Source: an uncultured Clostridia bacterium (GTDB lineage: Bacteria > Bacillota > Clostridia > TANB77 > CAG-508). From it: a DNA stretch of 35,384 nt. Every line of letters begins with the position of its first letter. Within the stretch, counting starts at the first letter, position 1. The translations under genes were made by a program, and so were the position numbers. Positions 16,743 to 25,400 of the stretch are shown piece after piece. The DNA is taken from assembly GCA_947626205.1 (NCBI GenBank), contig CANQRO010000003.1, positions 1 through 35,384 on the forward strand. Direction: 5' to 3'. The notes below the pieces were generated by a model that ran no database searches, was not told the DNA's origin, and saw nothing but the letters and a program-made list of their open reading frames with translations.

Positions 16743-19700
16743 TTATACAATACTTACTCTATCAGCTCCAGCAATTTCTTCAAATTGATTGCGTATTTCA
16801 TTAGTTATAAATATTCCTCCACAAGGTTTTAGCTCTTCTTTCTCTTTTACGAAAATTGCAATATTATTTTTATCTCCTGAGAAAAACTTTATTGCTCCTC
16901 TTAGCCTATCTTTTACATTTTCTTCTAAGTTTGTAATATCTATTACAAACTTTTTTTCCTTTTTTTCTCCAAATTCTGTAATTCTATTGGCAACTATTTT
17001 TGTATCTTCATCTTCTCTAATGCTTAATCTTCCTTCTACCAAAACAATTTTATCATTTAATAAAATTTGACTACATGCTTGATAACAACTTTCAAATAGT
17101 ATTATTTCTGCTTGTCCATATAAATCTTCTATTGTTAAAAAGGCCATTAATTTATTATTTTTAGTATATTTCTTTTTTATGCTACTAATAATTCCTGCAA
17201 ATTTAACATTTTGACCGTCTTTAAATTCTGGAATATTTACTGTCATTTCAGCATTTTCTTCATTTTCATGGAGTTGTCTCATTTGTAATGTGTTTATATT
17301 GGTTTGCATTTCTATTTGCTCTCTTAAATTATCTAATGGATGACCAGATATATATAAACCTAGCATTTCCTTTTCCATAGATAATAATTCTCTTTTAGAA
17401 TATTCTTCTAACGTATTGTAAGTATATTTTATATCGCTCATTTTTTCATCTTCTGGATTTAAATCAAACATTGTAACTTGACCGCTAAAGCTTTTTTTAG
17501 AAGAATCTGAAATTGTATCCATTATACTTTCAAAAGATGCTATTAATGTACTTCTAGTTTGTTCAAACTCATCAAATGCTCCTGCTCTTATTAAACTTTC
17601 TATGCATTTTTTATTTACCGCTTCGTTTTGCATTCTTTCTAAAAAATCTGTAAAACTTGTAAATTTTCCATTCTCTTCGCGTTCTTTAACAATGCTATCT
17701 ACTGCTGCAACTCCAACATTCTTTACACTTCCAAGTCCAAAGCGAATTTTTCCATTATCTACTGTGAATTTTGTAAAACTTTTATTTATATCTGGTTTTA
17801 AAATTTCAATATGTAATCTTTTACATTCATCTATATATTCTGGTACTTTATCTAAATTTCCTAAATAGCTATTTAAAGTTGCTGCAAAAAACTCTTCTGG
17901 ATAATATGCTTTTAAATATGCTGTTCTATATGATACAACTGCATATGCTGCTGCATGTGATTTATTAAAAGCATATTTGGCAAATTCTGCCATTTCATCA
18001 AATATTTTATTTGCAGATTCTTCATCTATACCATTTCTGATGCAACCAGGTATTTCTACTTCTCCATTTTCATTTAGCTTTCCATATATAAAATATTCTC
18101 TTTCCTTTGCCATAACATCTAGTTTTTTCTTTCCCATTGCACGTCTTACTAGATCTGCTCGTCCTAATGAGTAACCTGCTAAGTCTCTTACTATCTGCAT
18201 TACTTGCTCTTGGTATACCATACATCCATATGTAACATTTAAAATTGGCTCTAGTGCTGGATGTGTATACACTGCATGTGCTGGATCAAGTTTATTTTGA
18301 ATATATCTTGGAATTTGATCCATTGGTCCAGGACGATACAAAGAAACACCTGCTATAATATCTTCTAAACTATCTGGTTTTAACTCTTTCATGAAATTGG
18401 TCATTCCTGCAGATTCAAATTGGAATATTCCACTTGATTCTCCGTTTGCCCATAATTTATATACTTTAGGGTCATTCATTTTCTCATCAAATACTACGTC
18501 TATTCCCCTGTTTTGCTTTACTAAATTAATTGCATCTTGAATAACAGTTAATGTTCTTAGTCCTAGGAAATCCATTTTTAATAGTCCTAATTCTTCAAGA
18601 GTTGTCATTACAAATTGAGTTGTAATTGAACCATCCTTTGTATTCACATACAATGGTACATAATTTACAACAGGCTCTTTTGTAATAACAATTCCACAAG
18701 CATGAGTTGATGCTTGCCTTGGCATTCCCTCTAATGCCATTGCTATATCTAAAACTTGTTTAGTTTGTGCATCTGTTTCATATAATTCCTTTAATTCTTT
18801 ATTTTGTTCTAGTGCTTTAGGAATTGTAATATGCATTTCATTTGGTATCATTTTTGCTAGTTTATCTGCATCTTGATATGGAATATCTAAAACTCTACCA
18901 ACATCACGAATTACCATTCTAGCTGCCATTGTTCCGAAAGTAATAATTTGAGATACGTGATCATGTCCATATTTTTTACATACGTAATCTATTACCTCTT
19001 GTCTTCTTTCATAACAAAAGTCTACGTCAAAATCTGGCATACTAACTCTTTCTGGATTTAAAAATCTTTCAAATAGCAAATTATATTGTATTGGATCAAT
19101 ATCTGTAATTCCAATTGCATATGCTAAAATTGAACCTGCACCTGAACCACGTCCTGGTCCTACTGGTATACCTACAGATTTTGCATAATTTATATAATCC
19201 CATACAATAAGGTAATAATCAACATACCCCATTTTGTTAATGACACTTAATTCATATTCAGCTCTATCTAAAATTTCTTTACTTGGATTTTCTCCATATC
19301 GTCTTACTATTCCATCGTCACATAATTTTTTCAAATAATCATAATGTGTATTAAAGCCTTCTGGCACATCATAATTAGGTAGAATTGTATGTCCAAATTC
19401 AAATTCTACATTACATTGATCTGCAATTTTTACAGTGTTTTCAATAGCTTCTGGAACATTAGAAAAATATTCAGACATTTCTTCACTGGTTTTTAGGTAT
19501 AATTCATCTGTATCGAAGCGCATACGATCTTCATCTTTCATCTTTTTACCTGTTTGTATGCATAATAAAACTTCATGATTATATGCATCTTCTCTTCTAG
19601 AATAATGCGCATCATTAGTAGCAACTAGTGGAATGTCTAATTCTTTAGATAATTGTATAAGTTTCTGGTTTGCTAGTGTTTGCTCTTTTATTCCATTATT

Positions 19701-20222
19701 TTGAATTTCTAAATAATAATCCTCTTTAAATAAATCTTTAAACCATAAAGCTACTTCTTTCGCTTTTTCCAAGTCATCTTTTAATATTGCTTGGTTCACT
19801 TCTCCTGCAAGGCATGCACTAAGGCAAATAAGTCCTTCATGATACTCCTTTAAAATTTCTTTATCTATACGTGGCTTATAATAAAATCCTTCTGTAAATC
19901 CCATAGAAACAAGCTTCGTTAAATTCTGATATCCTATATTATTTTTTGCAAGTAAAATTAAATGATTGTTAAAGTCTATGTTTGGCTCTTTATTAAATCT
20001 ACTTCTATTTGCAACATATACTTCTGAGCCTATAATAGGTTTTATTCCTTCTTTTTTACATGCTTTATAAAAATCTATTACTCCATACATAACTCCATGG
20101 TCAGTAAGAGCAATTGCATCCATTCCCATTTCTTTTGCACGTATAGGAAGGTCTTTAATTCTATTTGCTCCATCTAATAAACTATATTCACTGTGTACAT
20201 GTAAATGAATAAATTTTGACAT
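16743..20222 (-). CDS. dnaE: DNA polymerase III alpha subunit, DnaE type
   Basis: Replicative or lagging-strand polymerase subunit, 1159 aa. It has the N-terminal PHP domain (HLHVHSEYSLLDGANRI, ALTDHGVMYG), the palm with catalytic aspartates PDFDVDF near residue 400, the SGIFQFES region, helix-hairpin-helix and a C-terminal OB region (NVKFAGIISSIKKKYTK). There is no embedded proofreading domain, so this is DnaE rather than PolC. GGGAG precedes the ATG. It is the last gene of a tight run, rqcP - XRE - dnaE (gaps 13 and 19 nt). Confidence 0.97.
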   Translation of the reverse strand: MSKFIHLHVHSEYSLLDGANRIKDLPIRAKEMGMDAIALTDHGVMYGVIDFYKACKKEGIKPIIGSEVYVANRSRFNKEPNIDFNNHLILLAKNNIGYQNLTKLVSMGFTEGFYYKPRIDKEILKEYHEGLICLSACLAGEVNQAILKDDLEKAKEVALWFKDLFKEDYYLEIQNNGIKEQTLANQKLIQLSKELDIPLVATNDAHYSRREDAYNHEVLLCIQTGKKMKDEDRMRFDTDELYLKTSEEMSEYFSNVPEAIENTVKIADQCNVEFEFGHTILPNYDVPEGFNTHYDYLKKLCDDGIVRRYGENPSKEILDRAEYELSVINKMGYVDYYLIVWDYINYAKSVGIPVGPGRGSGAGSILAYAIGITDIDPIQYNLLFERFLNPERVSMPDFDVDFCYERRQEVIDYVCKKYGHDHVSQIITFGTMAARMVIRDVGRVLDIPYQDADKLAKMIPNEMHITIPKALEQNKELKELYETDAQTKQVLDIAMALEGMPRQASTHACGIVITKEPVVNYVPLYVNTKDGSITTQFVMTTLEELGLLKMDFLGLRTLTVIQDAINLVKQNRGIDVVFDEKMNDPKVYKLWANGESSGIFQFESAGMTNFMKELKPDSLEDIIAGVSLYRPGPMDQIPRYIQNKLDPAHAVYTHPALEPILNVTYGCMVYQEQVMQIVRDLAGYSLGRADLVRRAMGKKKLDVMAKEREYFIYGKLNENGEVEIPGCIRNGIDEESANKIFDEMAEFAKYAFNKSHAAAYAVVSYRTAYLKAYYPEEFFAATLNSYLGNLDKVPEYIDECKRLHIEILKPDINKSFTKFTVDNGKIRFGLGSVKNVGVAAVDSIVKEREENGKFTSFTDFLERMQNEAVNKKCIESLIRAGAFDEFEQTRSTLIASFESIMDTISDSSKKSFSGQVTMFDLNPEDEKMSDIKYTYNTLEEYSKRELLSMEKEMLGLYISGHPLDNLREQIEMQTNINTLQMRQLHENEENAEMTVNIPEFKDGQNVKFAGIISSIKKKYTKNNKLMAFLTIEDLYGQAEIILFESCYQACSQILLNDKIVLVEGRLSIREDEDTKIVANRITEFGEKKEKKFVIDITNLEENVKDRLRGAIKFFSGDKNNIAIFVKEKEELKPCGGIFITNEIRNQFEEIAGADRVSIV

Positions 20223-20241
20223 ATTTCTCCCTTCTTAATTA

Positions 20242-20661
20242 TTAATGATAATTTTGTATTCCTGTACTTGCTGCGCTAAGAAAATATATAAATGCTATTA
20301 TAAGTCCACCATAAACACCTATATAACCAATAACCATAGTTCCATAAATTGAAAATCCAAATAAATATCCAATAAAACGAACAAGTGCTTTATGAACTCC
20401 TTTTAATCCTTCTTGTAATGTATTTGTTTTTACTTGCATTAATTCTTCTGATGGTATTTCATATATTTCAGATAACTTATACAATTGATCCAAATTAGGG
20501 AATTCTAAATCATGTTCCCATTTTTTAATAGATTTTATTGTTACAGTTGGCATATTTATTTTTTGAACAAGTTCTTCTATTGTCCATTCTTTTTGACATC
20601 TTTTATCATATAAATAAGCTCCAAAATCATTTTCTAATAATTTTTCTTTAAATTTAAACAT
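20242..20661 (-). CDS. XRE helix-turn-helix protein with C-terminal membrane segments
   Basis: A 139-aa protein with an N-terminal HTH of Cro/C1 type (FGAYLYDKRCQKEWTIEELV to about residue 75) and two hydrophobic segments at about 92-110 and 115-132. It is therefore probably a membrane-tethered regulator. Its target is unknown. It is placed in the rqcP-dnaE operon with short gaps on both sides. Confidence 0.75.
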   Translation of the reverse strand: MFKFKEKLLENDFGAYLYDKRCQKEWTIEELVQKINMPTVTIKSIKKWEHDLEFPNLDQLYKLSEIYEIPSEELMQVKTNTLQEGLKGVHKALVRFIGYLFGFSIYGTMVIGYIGVYGGLIIAFIYFLSAASTGIQNYH

Positions 20662-20674
20662 AACCTATCTCCTT

Positions 20675-20911
20675 TTATAATACTTTTATTAATTCTGGCA
20701 TGTCCTTTTTTATGATATCAGGAATATATATGATTTCAAACTTAGATATACTATCTCCAAATGCAATTTCTACTATATCTCCAACTTTTACTTCATAACT
20801 AGATTTAACTATTTTTCCATTCACACTTACTCTTTTATTATCTACCGCTTCATTTGCAATAGTTCTTCTTTTTATTACTTTAGCAACTTTTAAAAATTTA
20901 TCTATCCTCAA
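20675..20911 (-). CDS. rqcP: RqcP (YabO-like) S4 RNA-binding protein
   Basis: RqcP works with RqcH in ribosome quality control, binding obstructed 50S subunits during alanine tailing. The 78-aa protein is essentially one S4 domain: MRIDKFLKVAKVIKRRTIAN, then VDNKRVSVNGKIVKSSYEV and GDIVEI. Length and order of motifs match RqcP/YabO. The start is TTG, with AAAGGAG 7 nt upstream. If ribosomes stall often at CGG codons in this host, this pathway would be relevant; that link is only inference. Confidence 0.85.
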   Translation of the reverse strand: MRIDKFLKVAKVIKRRTIANEAVDNKRVSVNGKIVKSSYEVKVGDIVEIAFGDSISKFEIIYIPDIIKKDMPELIKVL

Positions 20912-21150
20912 GATACTTCTCCTTTCGCATAACTTTACGTGATTTATTTATATCATATTTTGAATAAATAGTAAACAAAGAAAATGCAATAGTTTAATAT
21001 TTTTAAAGATTGCTTATAAAATTAAATTTTAATTTTTTCTTTTATAAACATAAAGAAGAACAATTATACCATACTATAATCTAATAAATAAAAAATATTA
21101 AAATAAAAAATGTTAAAATAAAGAATATTATTATAAAGATATTTTTTTAA

Positions 21151-21204
21151 AAAAGACCAATTTAAACTCTATCTTAGAAAGAATAGAATTCAAATTGGTC
21201 TTTT
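21151..21204 (-). terminator. Terminator of the Cys-tailed membrane protein gene
   Basis: Arms of about 20 nt (21151-21172 and 21183-21204; outer part AAAAGACCAATTT / AAATTGGTCTTTT) with a few internal mismatches, then TT and an A-rich stretch on the minus strand. The rest of the 304-bp gap up to rqcP (20912-21150) is very AT-rich and I see nothing else in it. Confidence 0.75.
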
Positions 21205-21215
21205 AAATTATTTTA

Positions 21216-21659
21216 TTACCTAAATCTTCTTCTACAACAGCAATTATTATTTCTATTGTTGTTTAAATTATTTGTATTTATTAAACTAATTCCATTATTA
21301 GCTAATAAATTATCATTAGTATTACTAATTGGATTTATACCTGATAATGTACTAAAATTTGAATTAGTATTTTCATTTTCATTAGAATTACTTCTATTTC
21401 TATTGCAACAACAATTATTCAAGGTTTGTAATAAGCAACAAACTAACCTTACAATAGAAGCTGTAACATATGCTAATACTGTATATACAATTGCTGCTAC
21501 TAAAAATGTAGCATCAAAAACACTAAATGCTACTATTAAGTATATTGCAAAGAATATTGCTGCTACCAAAATTGGGCTATTAATTAATTTTTGCAATACT
21601 ACTGCTAAAATAATTGTAGCAAGTGGTAGAGCAAAAAATATAAGTAATGTATTTGTCAT
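21216..21659 (-). CDS. Small membrane protein with Asn-rich, Cys/Arg-ended tail (DUF2651-like?)
   Basis: A 147-aa protein with three closely spaced hydrophobic segments (about 4-24, 28-48, 50-78), then a cytoplasmic tail. The tail starts CCCNRNRSNSNENENTNSN, is dominated by Asn and Ser, and ends CCCRRRFR. The hydrophobic half resembles short YbeF/DUF2651-type proteins, but I am not certain. The clusters of three cysteines at both ends of the low-complexity tail are odd and could bind metal or be acylated or cross-linked. A single gene between truA and its own terminator. Confidence 0.55.
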   Translation of the reverse strand: MTNTLLIFFALPLATIILAVVLQKLINSPILVAAIFFAIYLIVAFSVFDATFLVAAIVYTVLAYVTASIVRLVCCLLQTLNNCCCNRNRSNSNENENTNSNFSTLSGINPISNTNDNLLANNGISLINTNNLNNNRNNNCCCRRRFR

Positions 21660-21722
21660 ATTTATCTCTCCTTTATTATTGTGGTCGCTATATAATATGA
21701 ATACATTACTTATTTTGTTACT

Positions 21723-22462
21723 TTAATCATACTCTACACTTACTAAATACAATCCTTGTGGCGGTAAAGTTTTTCCTGCTTTTGTTCTATCTTTAGCTTC
21801 TAGTATTTCTAGCATTTCTCCAACTTGTCTTTTTCCTAGTCCTATCTCTAGAAGTGTACCAGATATTATTCTCACCATGTTATATAAAAATCCATTTCCA
21901 GTTAGTGTAATTATAACCCTTTCATCTTTTTTTGAAACTTTTGCTTCATATATTGTTCTTACACTATTTTTACTACTTGTACCACTTGCTTTAAAAGATT
22001 TAAAATCATGTTCTCCTATTAAGTATTTAGCTGCTTCTTGCATTTTTTTTACATTCAATTTTTGTGGTACATGGTAACTTAAATTTCTATAAATTGCACT
22101 ACCAAAATTTGAATTATCTATAATATATTGATATGTTTTTTTCTTGCAATTGTATCTTGCATGGAAATTTTCATCTACTTCTTCTGCTTTTTTTATTACA
22201 ATGCTTTTTTTTAATTGAGAATTAATCGCTAATATAAATTTTTCAATTGGTAGATTAGAATTCGTTTTAAAATTTGCTACTTGTCCCAATGCATGAACTC
22301 CTGCATCTGTTCTTCCGTGATGCATTTAGTTCTACTTCTTCACCAGTAATATTGTTAATTACATTTTCAATTGTTCCTTGTATGTTTAATTTTTGAGGCT
22401 GTTTTTGCCATCCGATTAAATTCTTTTCCATCGTATTCAATCGTTAGTTTTATATTTCTCAT
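21723..22462 (-). CDS. truA: tRNA pseudouridine synthase A, reading frame broken by two C-GGN shift sites
   Basis: TruA makes pseudouridine at positions 38-40 of tRNA anticodon arms. From ATG 22462 the first frame gives MRNIKLTIEYDGKEFN, then AAT CGG ATG; skipping the C gives GWQKQPQKLNIQGTIEN, as in TruA. The second break is in the catalytic loop: TCA C GGA AGA ACA GAT, where the family has SGRTDAG with the catalytic Asp. The rest (GVHALGQVANF, KKTYQYII, FLYNMVRIISGTL) is intact. Omitting the C at 22414 and at 22317 gives 245 aa, the normal length. Translation begun inside would lack the first two dozen or more residues. The ribosome binding site is weak (AAGAAAA). Confidence 0.88.
22315..22317 (-). 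other. C-GGN frame-shift site 2 in truA
   Basis: The minus strand reads GCA TCA C GGA AGA ACA GAT. The C at 22317 separates the Ser and Gly codons of the invariant SGRTDAG loop, three codons before the catalytic Asp codon. Without a +1 shift no active enzyme can be made. Confidence 0.9.
22412..22414 (-). other. C-GGN frame-shift site 1 in truA
   Basis: The minus strand reads GAA TTT AAT C GGA TGG CAA. TruA proteins have (F/Y)xGWQxQ here, so the C at 22414 is extra and sits before the conserved Gly codon. The unshifted frame ends at TGA about 13 codons later. Confidence 0.9.
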
Positions 22463-22678
22463 TATTATTTTCTTATGTTAGATTCAAACTAACATATTAT
22501 CCTTTCTTAATTATATAATCCTATTGATTTAACATATTTATATTTTAGAATTAACATTTTCTATTTTAATAATTATCTATTTATCATATATAATTATATC
22601 GTATTTTTTAATTTTTTTCTACCCAATATTAATAATATATGATAGAATAGTCTTACAAAAACTTAATTGGAGGATATT

Positions 22679-23530
22679 ATGGCCATAAAGTTAATTGCAA
22701 GTGATTTAGACGGCACTTTACTAGACTCGCATCACTTTATTCCTGCTGGGAATTTAAATGCCATTAATAGTATAAATGAAAAAAATATAGATTTTGCAAT
22801 TTGTACTGGAAAAACATATTCCATGACAAAAGATATTTGTAAAGAATGCAATGCCTCTTATGGAATTTTTGGAAATGGTACGCAAATTATAAATTTAAAA
22901 ACAGGCAAAGAAATTTATCATAATTTGTTAAGTTTTGATAATTTTGAAATTTGTTACAATATAGCAAAAAATTACAACTTACATATGCATCTATATAGCG
23001 ATAAAGAAATCGTTAGTCAAGAACTTTTATATATGGATTTACGAAATTATATTTTGAATAATCAAAACCCATCAAGTGAATTATCTTTTAGAATTACTGA
23101 TAATATATACGACTTTGTTTTAAATAATAATACTTCTATTTTTAAGTTAGTTATTTCAAGTTTAAATGATTTATCTAGTATAAAAAATGAGATTTTAAAT
23201 AAAGCAGATGTTAGTATAAATTTAATTCGTAAAAAAGGTAATTATAAAGACCAAATAATTAACAAAGAATATGAATATTTAGATATTGCACCTAAACAAA
23301 ATGGAAAAGCATATGCACTAAATTTTTTAAGTAATTTTTTAAATGTTGAATCAGAAAATATTTTAGCTATTGGCGATAATATTAATGATATCGATATGAT
23401 TAAACAATCTGGAATTGGTGTAACTTTAGCAGATTCTTATGAAGAAGTTAAAAAAGTAGCAAATTATACAACAAAAAATTCTTGTAGTAATAGTGGTTTT
23501 GCAGAAGCAATTTATAAATTTATATCTTAA
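22679..23530 (+). CDS. Cof-type HAD-superfamily phosphatase
   Basis: A cytoplasmic phosphatase for sugar phosphates, nucleotides or flavin precursors; the substrate is not predictable. The 283-aa protein has motif I ASDLDGTLLDS with nucleophile Asp, motif II CTGKT, a type IIB cap, motif III Lys in KQNGKAYAL and motif IV GDNINDIDMI. GGAGG is 5 nt before ATG 22679; the TTG frame opening 12 nt upstream overlaps that box and is not the start. It stands alone on the plus strand, facing cdaA. Confidence 0.88.
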   Translation: MAIKLIASDLDGTLLDSHHFIPAGNLNAINSINEKNIDFAICTGKTYSMTKDICKECNASYGIFGNGTQIINLKTGKEIYHNLLSFDNFEICYNIAKNYNLHMHLYSDKEIVSQELLYMDLRNYILNNQNPSSELSFRITDNIYDFVLNNNTSIFKLVISSLNDLSSIKNEILNKADVSINLIRKKGNYKDQIINKEYEYLDIAPKQNGKAYALNFLSNFLNVESENILAIGDNINDIDMIKQSGIGVTLADSYEEVKKVANYTTKNSCSNSGFAEAIYKFIS

Positions 23531-23569
23531 AATTTTTCTATATGTTTTTTAATATTTACTCATTAAAAA

Positions 23570-23611
23570 TACACCTCAAATATTAGATTTTTGTCTAACA
23601 TTTGGGGTGTA
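23570..23611 (-). terminator. Terminator of cdaA, shared with the convergent HAD gene
   Basis: 18-nt arms (23570-23587, 23594-23611) with a few mismatches and a 6-nt loop. The minus strand continues ATTTTTAATG. It lies between two converging genes. Confidence 0.85.
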
Positions 23612-23645
23612 CTTCATTGTTAATACTTTCTTTTTTTATGGTTAT

Positions 23646-24584
23646 TTATTCTTCTTTATTTTCTTTAACTTCTTTATTTATCTTTTTATTGGAAAGTCCA
23701 AATTTAACATTTTTTAATCTTTCTAATTTTGTCGGTTTATCTTCTCCAAATCTTTTTGTAACTACATTTTTAATTAAAATTTTTTTCATTGCTTCCTCTT
23801 TTACATCAGCAATTAAAGTTCCATCTTTTGCAATGGATATTTTACCTGTTTCTTCAGAAACTACAATTGCAATTGCATCTGACTCTTTAGATATTCCAAT
23901 AGCAGCTCTATGCCTTGTTCCCAATTCTTTAGCAATATCTGTATCTCCTGCCAATGGTAACATACATGCAGCAGCTTCTATTTTATTATTACTAATAACT
24001 ACTGCGCCATCATGCAGTGGTGTATTAGGAACAAATATATTTACCAATAATTGTGGAGATACTTCTGAATGTAAAATAATACCTGTTGAAATAATATCTT
24101 TTATTTCAATATCTCGTTCAATTACAATTAAAGCACCTGTTTTGGTCTTTGCTAATTCCTTTACAGCAATAATTAATTTATAAATATCCTCTTTTGTTCT
24201 AGTTGCAATGTCCTTATCTATTCCAAAAAATTTTGTAAATTTATTAGTACCTAATTGTTCTAATGCACGTCTAAGTTCTGGTTGAAAAATAACAATAAGT
24301 GCAAATACTCCCCATGTCATTATAATGTTTAATATAAAATTTAAAATCTTTAGTTGTAAAACATAACTAGCCATATTTGCAACTATTAAAAGAAATATTC
24401 CTTTCAATAGTTGCCATGCTCTTGAATCTTTTGCGAATTTAATAATTTTTACAGCTAAAAAAATAACAATAGAAATATCTACAACCAAAATAAGTAAATT
24501 CATTGGATTTACGTAAAATGATTGAATATAACCTAATATAATTTCTTCATAAAATTTTTGAAAGTTAACACTAAAACCATCCAT
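23646..24584 (-). CDS. cdaA: Diadenylate cyclase CdaA
   Basis: Makes the second messenger c-di-AMP from ATP at the membrane. In 312 aa: three N-terminal membrane segments (about 25-100), then the DAC domain with the active-site motifs TPLHDGAVVI and GTRHRAAIG. A Lys/Glu-rich C-terminal tail of about 40 residues follows. AAAGGAG precedes the ATG. The usual partners cdaR (ybbR) and glmM are not here: downstream is a convergent gene, and upstream in the same orientation is only a 39-codon membrane protein gene. Confidence 0.95.
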   Translation of the reverse strand: MDGFSVNFQKFYEEIILGYIQSFYVNPMNLLILVVDISIVIFLAVKIIKFAKDSRAWQLLKGIFLLIVANMASYVLQLKILNFILNIIMTWGVFALIVIFQPELRRALEQLGTNKFTKFFGIDKDIATRTKEDIYKLIIAVKELAKTKTGALIVIERDIEIKDIISTGIILHSEVSPQLLVNIFVPNTPLHDGAVVISNNKIEAAACMLPLAGDTDIAKELGTRHRAAIGISKESDAIAIVVSEETGKISIAKDGTLIADVKEEAMKKILIKNVVTKRFGEDKPTKLERLKNVKFGLSNKKINKEVKENKEE

Positions 24585-24601
24585 TTTGATATACTCCTTT
24601 A

Positions 24602-24721
24602 TTACATCATAAATAAATAGTATATTAATGTACTAGCAACAGCAAGTACCATAAGTCCTGCTAAGATTGCAGCCATAATACGAATTGCCAATTTCCCTAC
24701 ATTCTTTTTATTATGATCCAT
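24602..24721 (-). CDS. 39-residue single-pass membrane protein upstream of cdaA
   Basis: The ORF starts MDHNKKNVGKLAIRIM, continues as one hydrophobic helix (about 12-37) and ends LFMM. AGGAGG is ideally placed before the ATG. Its stop is 17 nt before the cdaA start, so the two are co-translated. I recognise no family. It could be a regulatory subunit of CdaA taking the place of CdaR, but this is inference from position. Confidence 0.7.
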   Translation of the reverse strand: MDHNKKNVGKLAIRIMAAILAGLMVLAVASTLIYYLFMM

Positions 24722-24814
24722 TTTAATAATCCTCCTCATATAATAATTTTTATACCACACATAAGATTTTTTTTCAATTAGTTTCGGAGTATTTTTATAA
24801 TTTATTTATTTTTC

Positions 24815-24844
24815 GTCACTATTTTGTCGAATTTTCATACAATA
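24815..24844 (+). promoter_or_regulatory. Possible mother-cell sporulation promoter (sigma-E/K type)
   Basis: GTCACTATT (24815-24823), 12-nt spacer, CATACAATA (24836-24844) resembles the sigma-E pattern (GTCATATT / CATACAAT) and the sigma-K -10. It points at the Cys-rich protein gene. A weaker vegetative reading is possible. Confidence 0.45.
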
Positions 24845-24880
24845 TAGTGTAAATATATTATAAAAGGAAGGTAGATTTTT

Positions 24881-25327
24881 ATGGATTATGAAAAGCCATG
24901 TTGCCCAATAGTTGATATCGATGGTGTTATTGCCAGTGGCAAACAATTTGATTTAGATATTACTCTACCATGTGATAACAGAAATGTTATATATGGTGTT
25001 ATTCGTGACTGTTATAAAGAACCAGTATGCGATGCTGTTGTTAAATTAGTTGAAGTTGTATGTGACTGTGGTAAAGAAGAAAGAAGACCTGTTTCTCATA
25101 CTTTTACTGATGAAGACGGAGAGTTTGTATTTGGTCCTTTATGTCCAGATAAAAAGTACGAGATCAATTTTTGGGTTGATCAAGTAAAACACGTAAAAGT
25201 ATGTGCAAAATGTAGTCATCAAGGTAAATGCTTAAAAGGCGTAAAAATGGATAAATGTGATTGCTTTGTTGGAGACAGATGTGAAGACGTTTGCGACAAA
25301 AAAGATGACGAATGCGATTGCGAATAA
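24881..25327 (+). CDS. Cys-rich beta-sandwich protein (carboxypeptidase-regulatory/CnaB-like)
   Basis: A 148-aa protein with 17 cysteines. The central part (about 30-110) reads like a prealbumin/carboxypeptidase-regulatory beta sandwich: VIYGVIRDCYKEPVCDAVV, then HTFTDEDGEFVFGPLCPDK and YEINFWV. The C-terminus is a run of CxC and CxxxC motifs with Asp/Lys. There is no signal peptide or membrane segment. Cytoplasmic synthesis, many cysteines and a sporulation-like promoter suggest a structural spore-surface protein cross-linked by disulfides, though a metal-binding role is possible. GGAAGG lies about 10 nt before the ATG. Single gene with its own terminator. Confidence 0.65.
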   Translation: MDYEKPCCPIVDIDGVIASGKQFDLDITLPCDNRNVIYGVIRDCYKEPVCDAVVKLVEVVCDCGKEERRPVSHTFTDEDGEFVFGPLCPDKKYEINFWVDQVKHVKVCAKCSHQGKCLKGVKMDKCDCFVGDRCEDVCDKKDDECDCE

Positions 25328-25360
25328 TTATTTTAATAAAGATTTATTTAAGTAATCTTC

Positions 25361-25382
25361 AAACGGTATAATTATACCGTTT
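25361..25382 (+). terminator. Terminator of the Cys-rich protein gene
   Basis: Perfect palindrome AAACGGTATA-AT-TATACCGTTT followed by TGTTTT. Confidence 0.85.
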
Positions 25383-25400
25383 GTTTTAAGTTTAATAATA

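Noticed and set aside
21723-22462. Random sequencing or assembly error as cause of the frame breaks
   Set aside because: None of the four sites is in a homopolymer, all share the same base and context, and the other genes in the window have no such breaks. A systematic base-calling fault at a modified motif cannot be fully excluded without reads.
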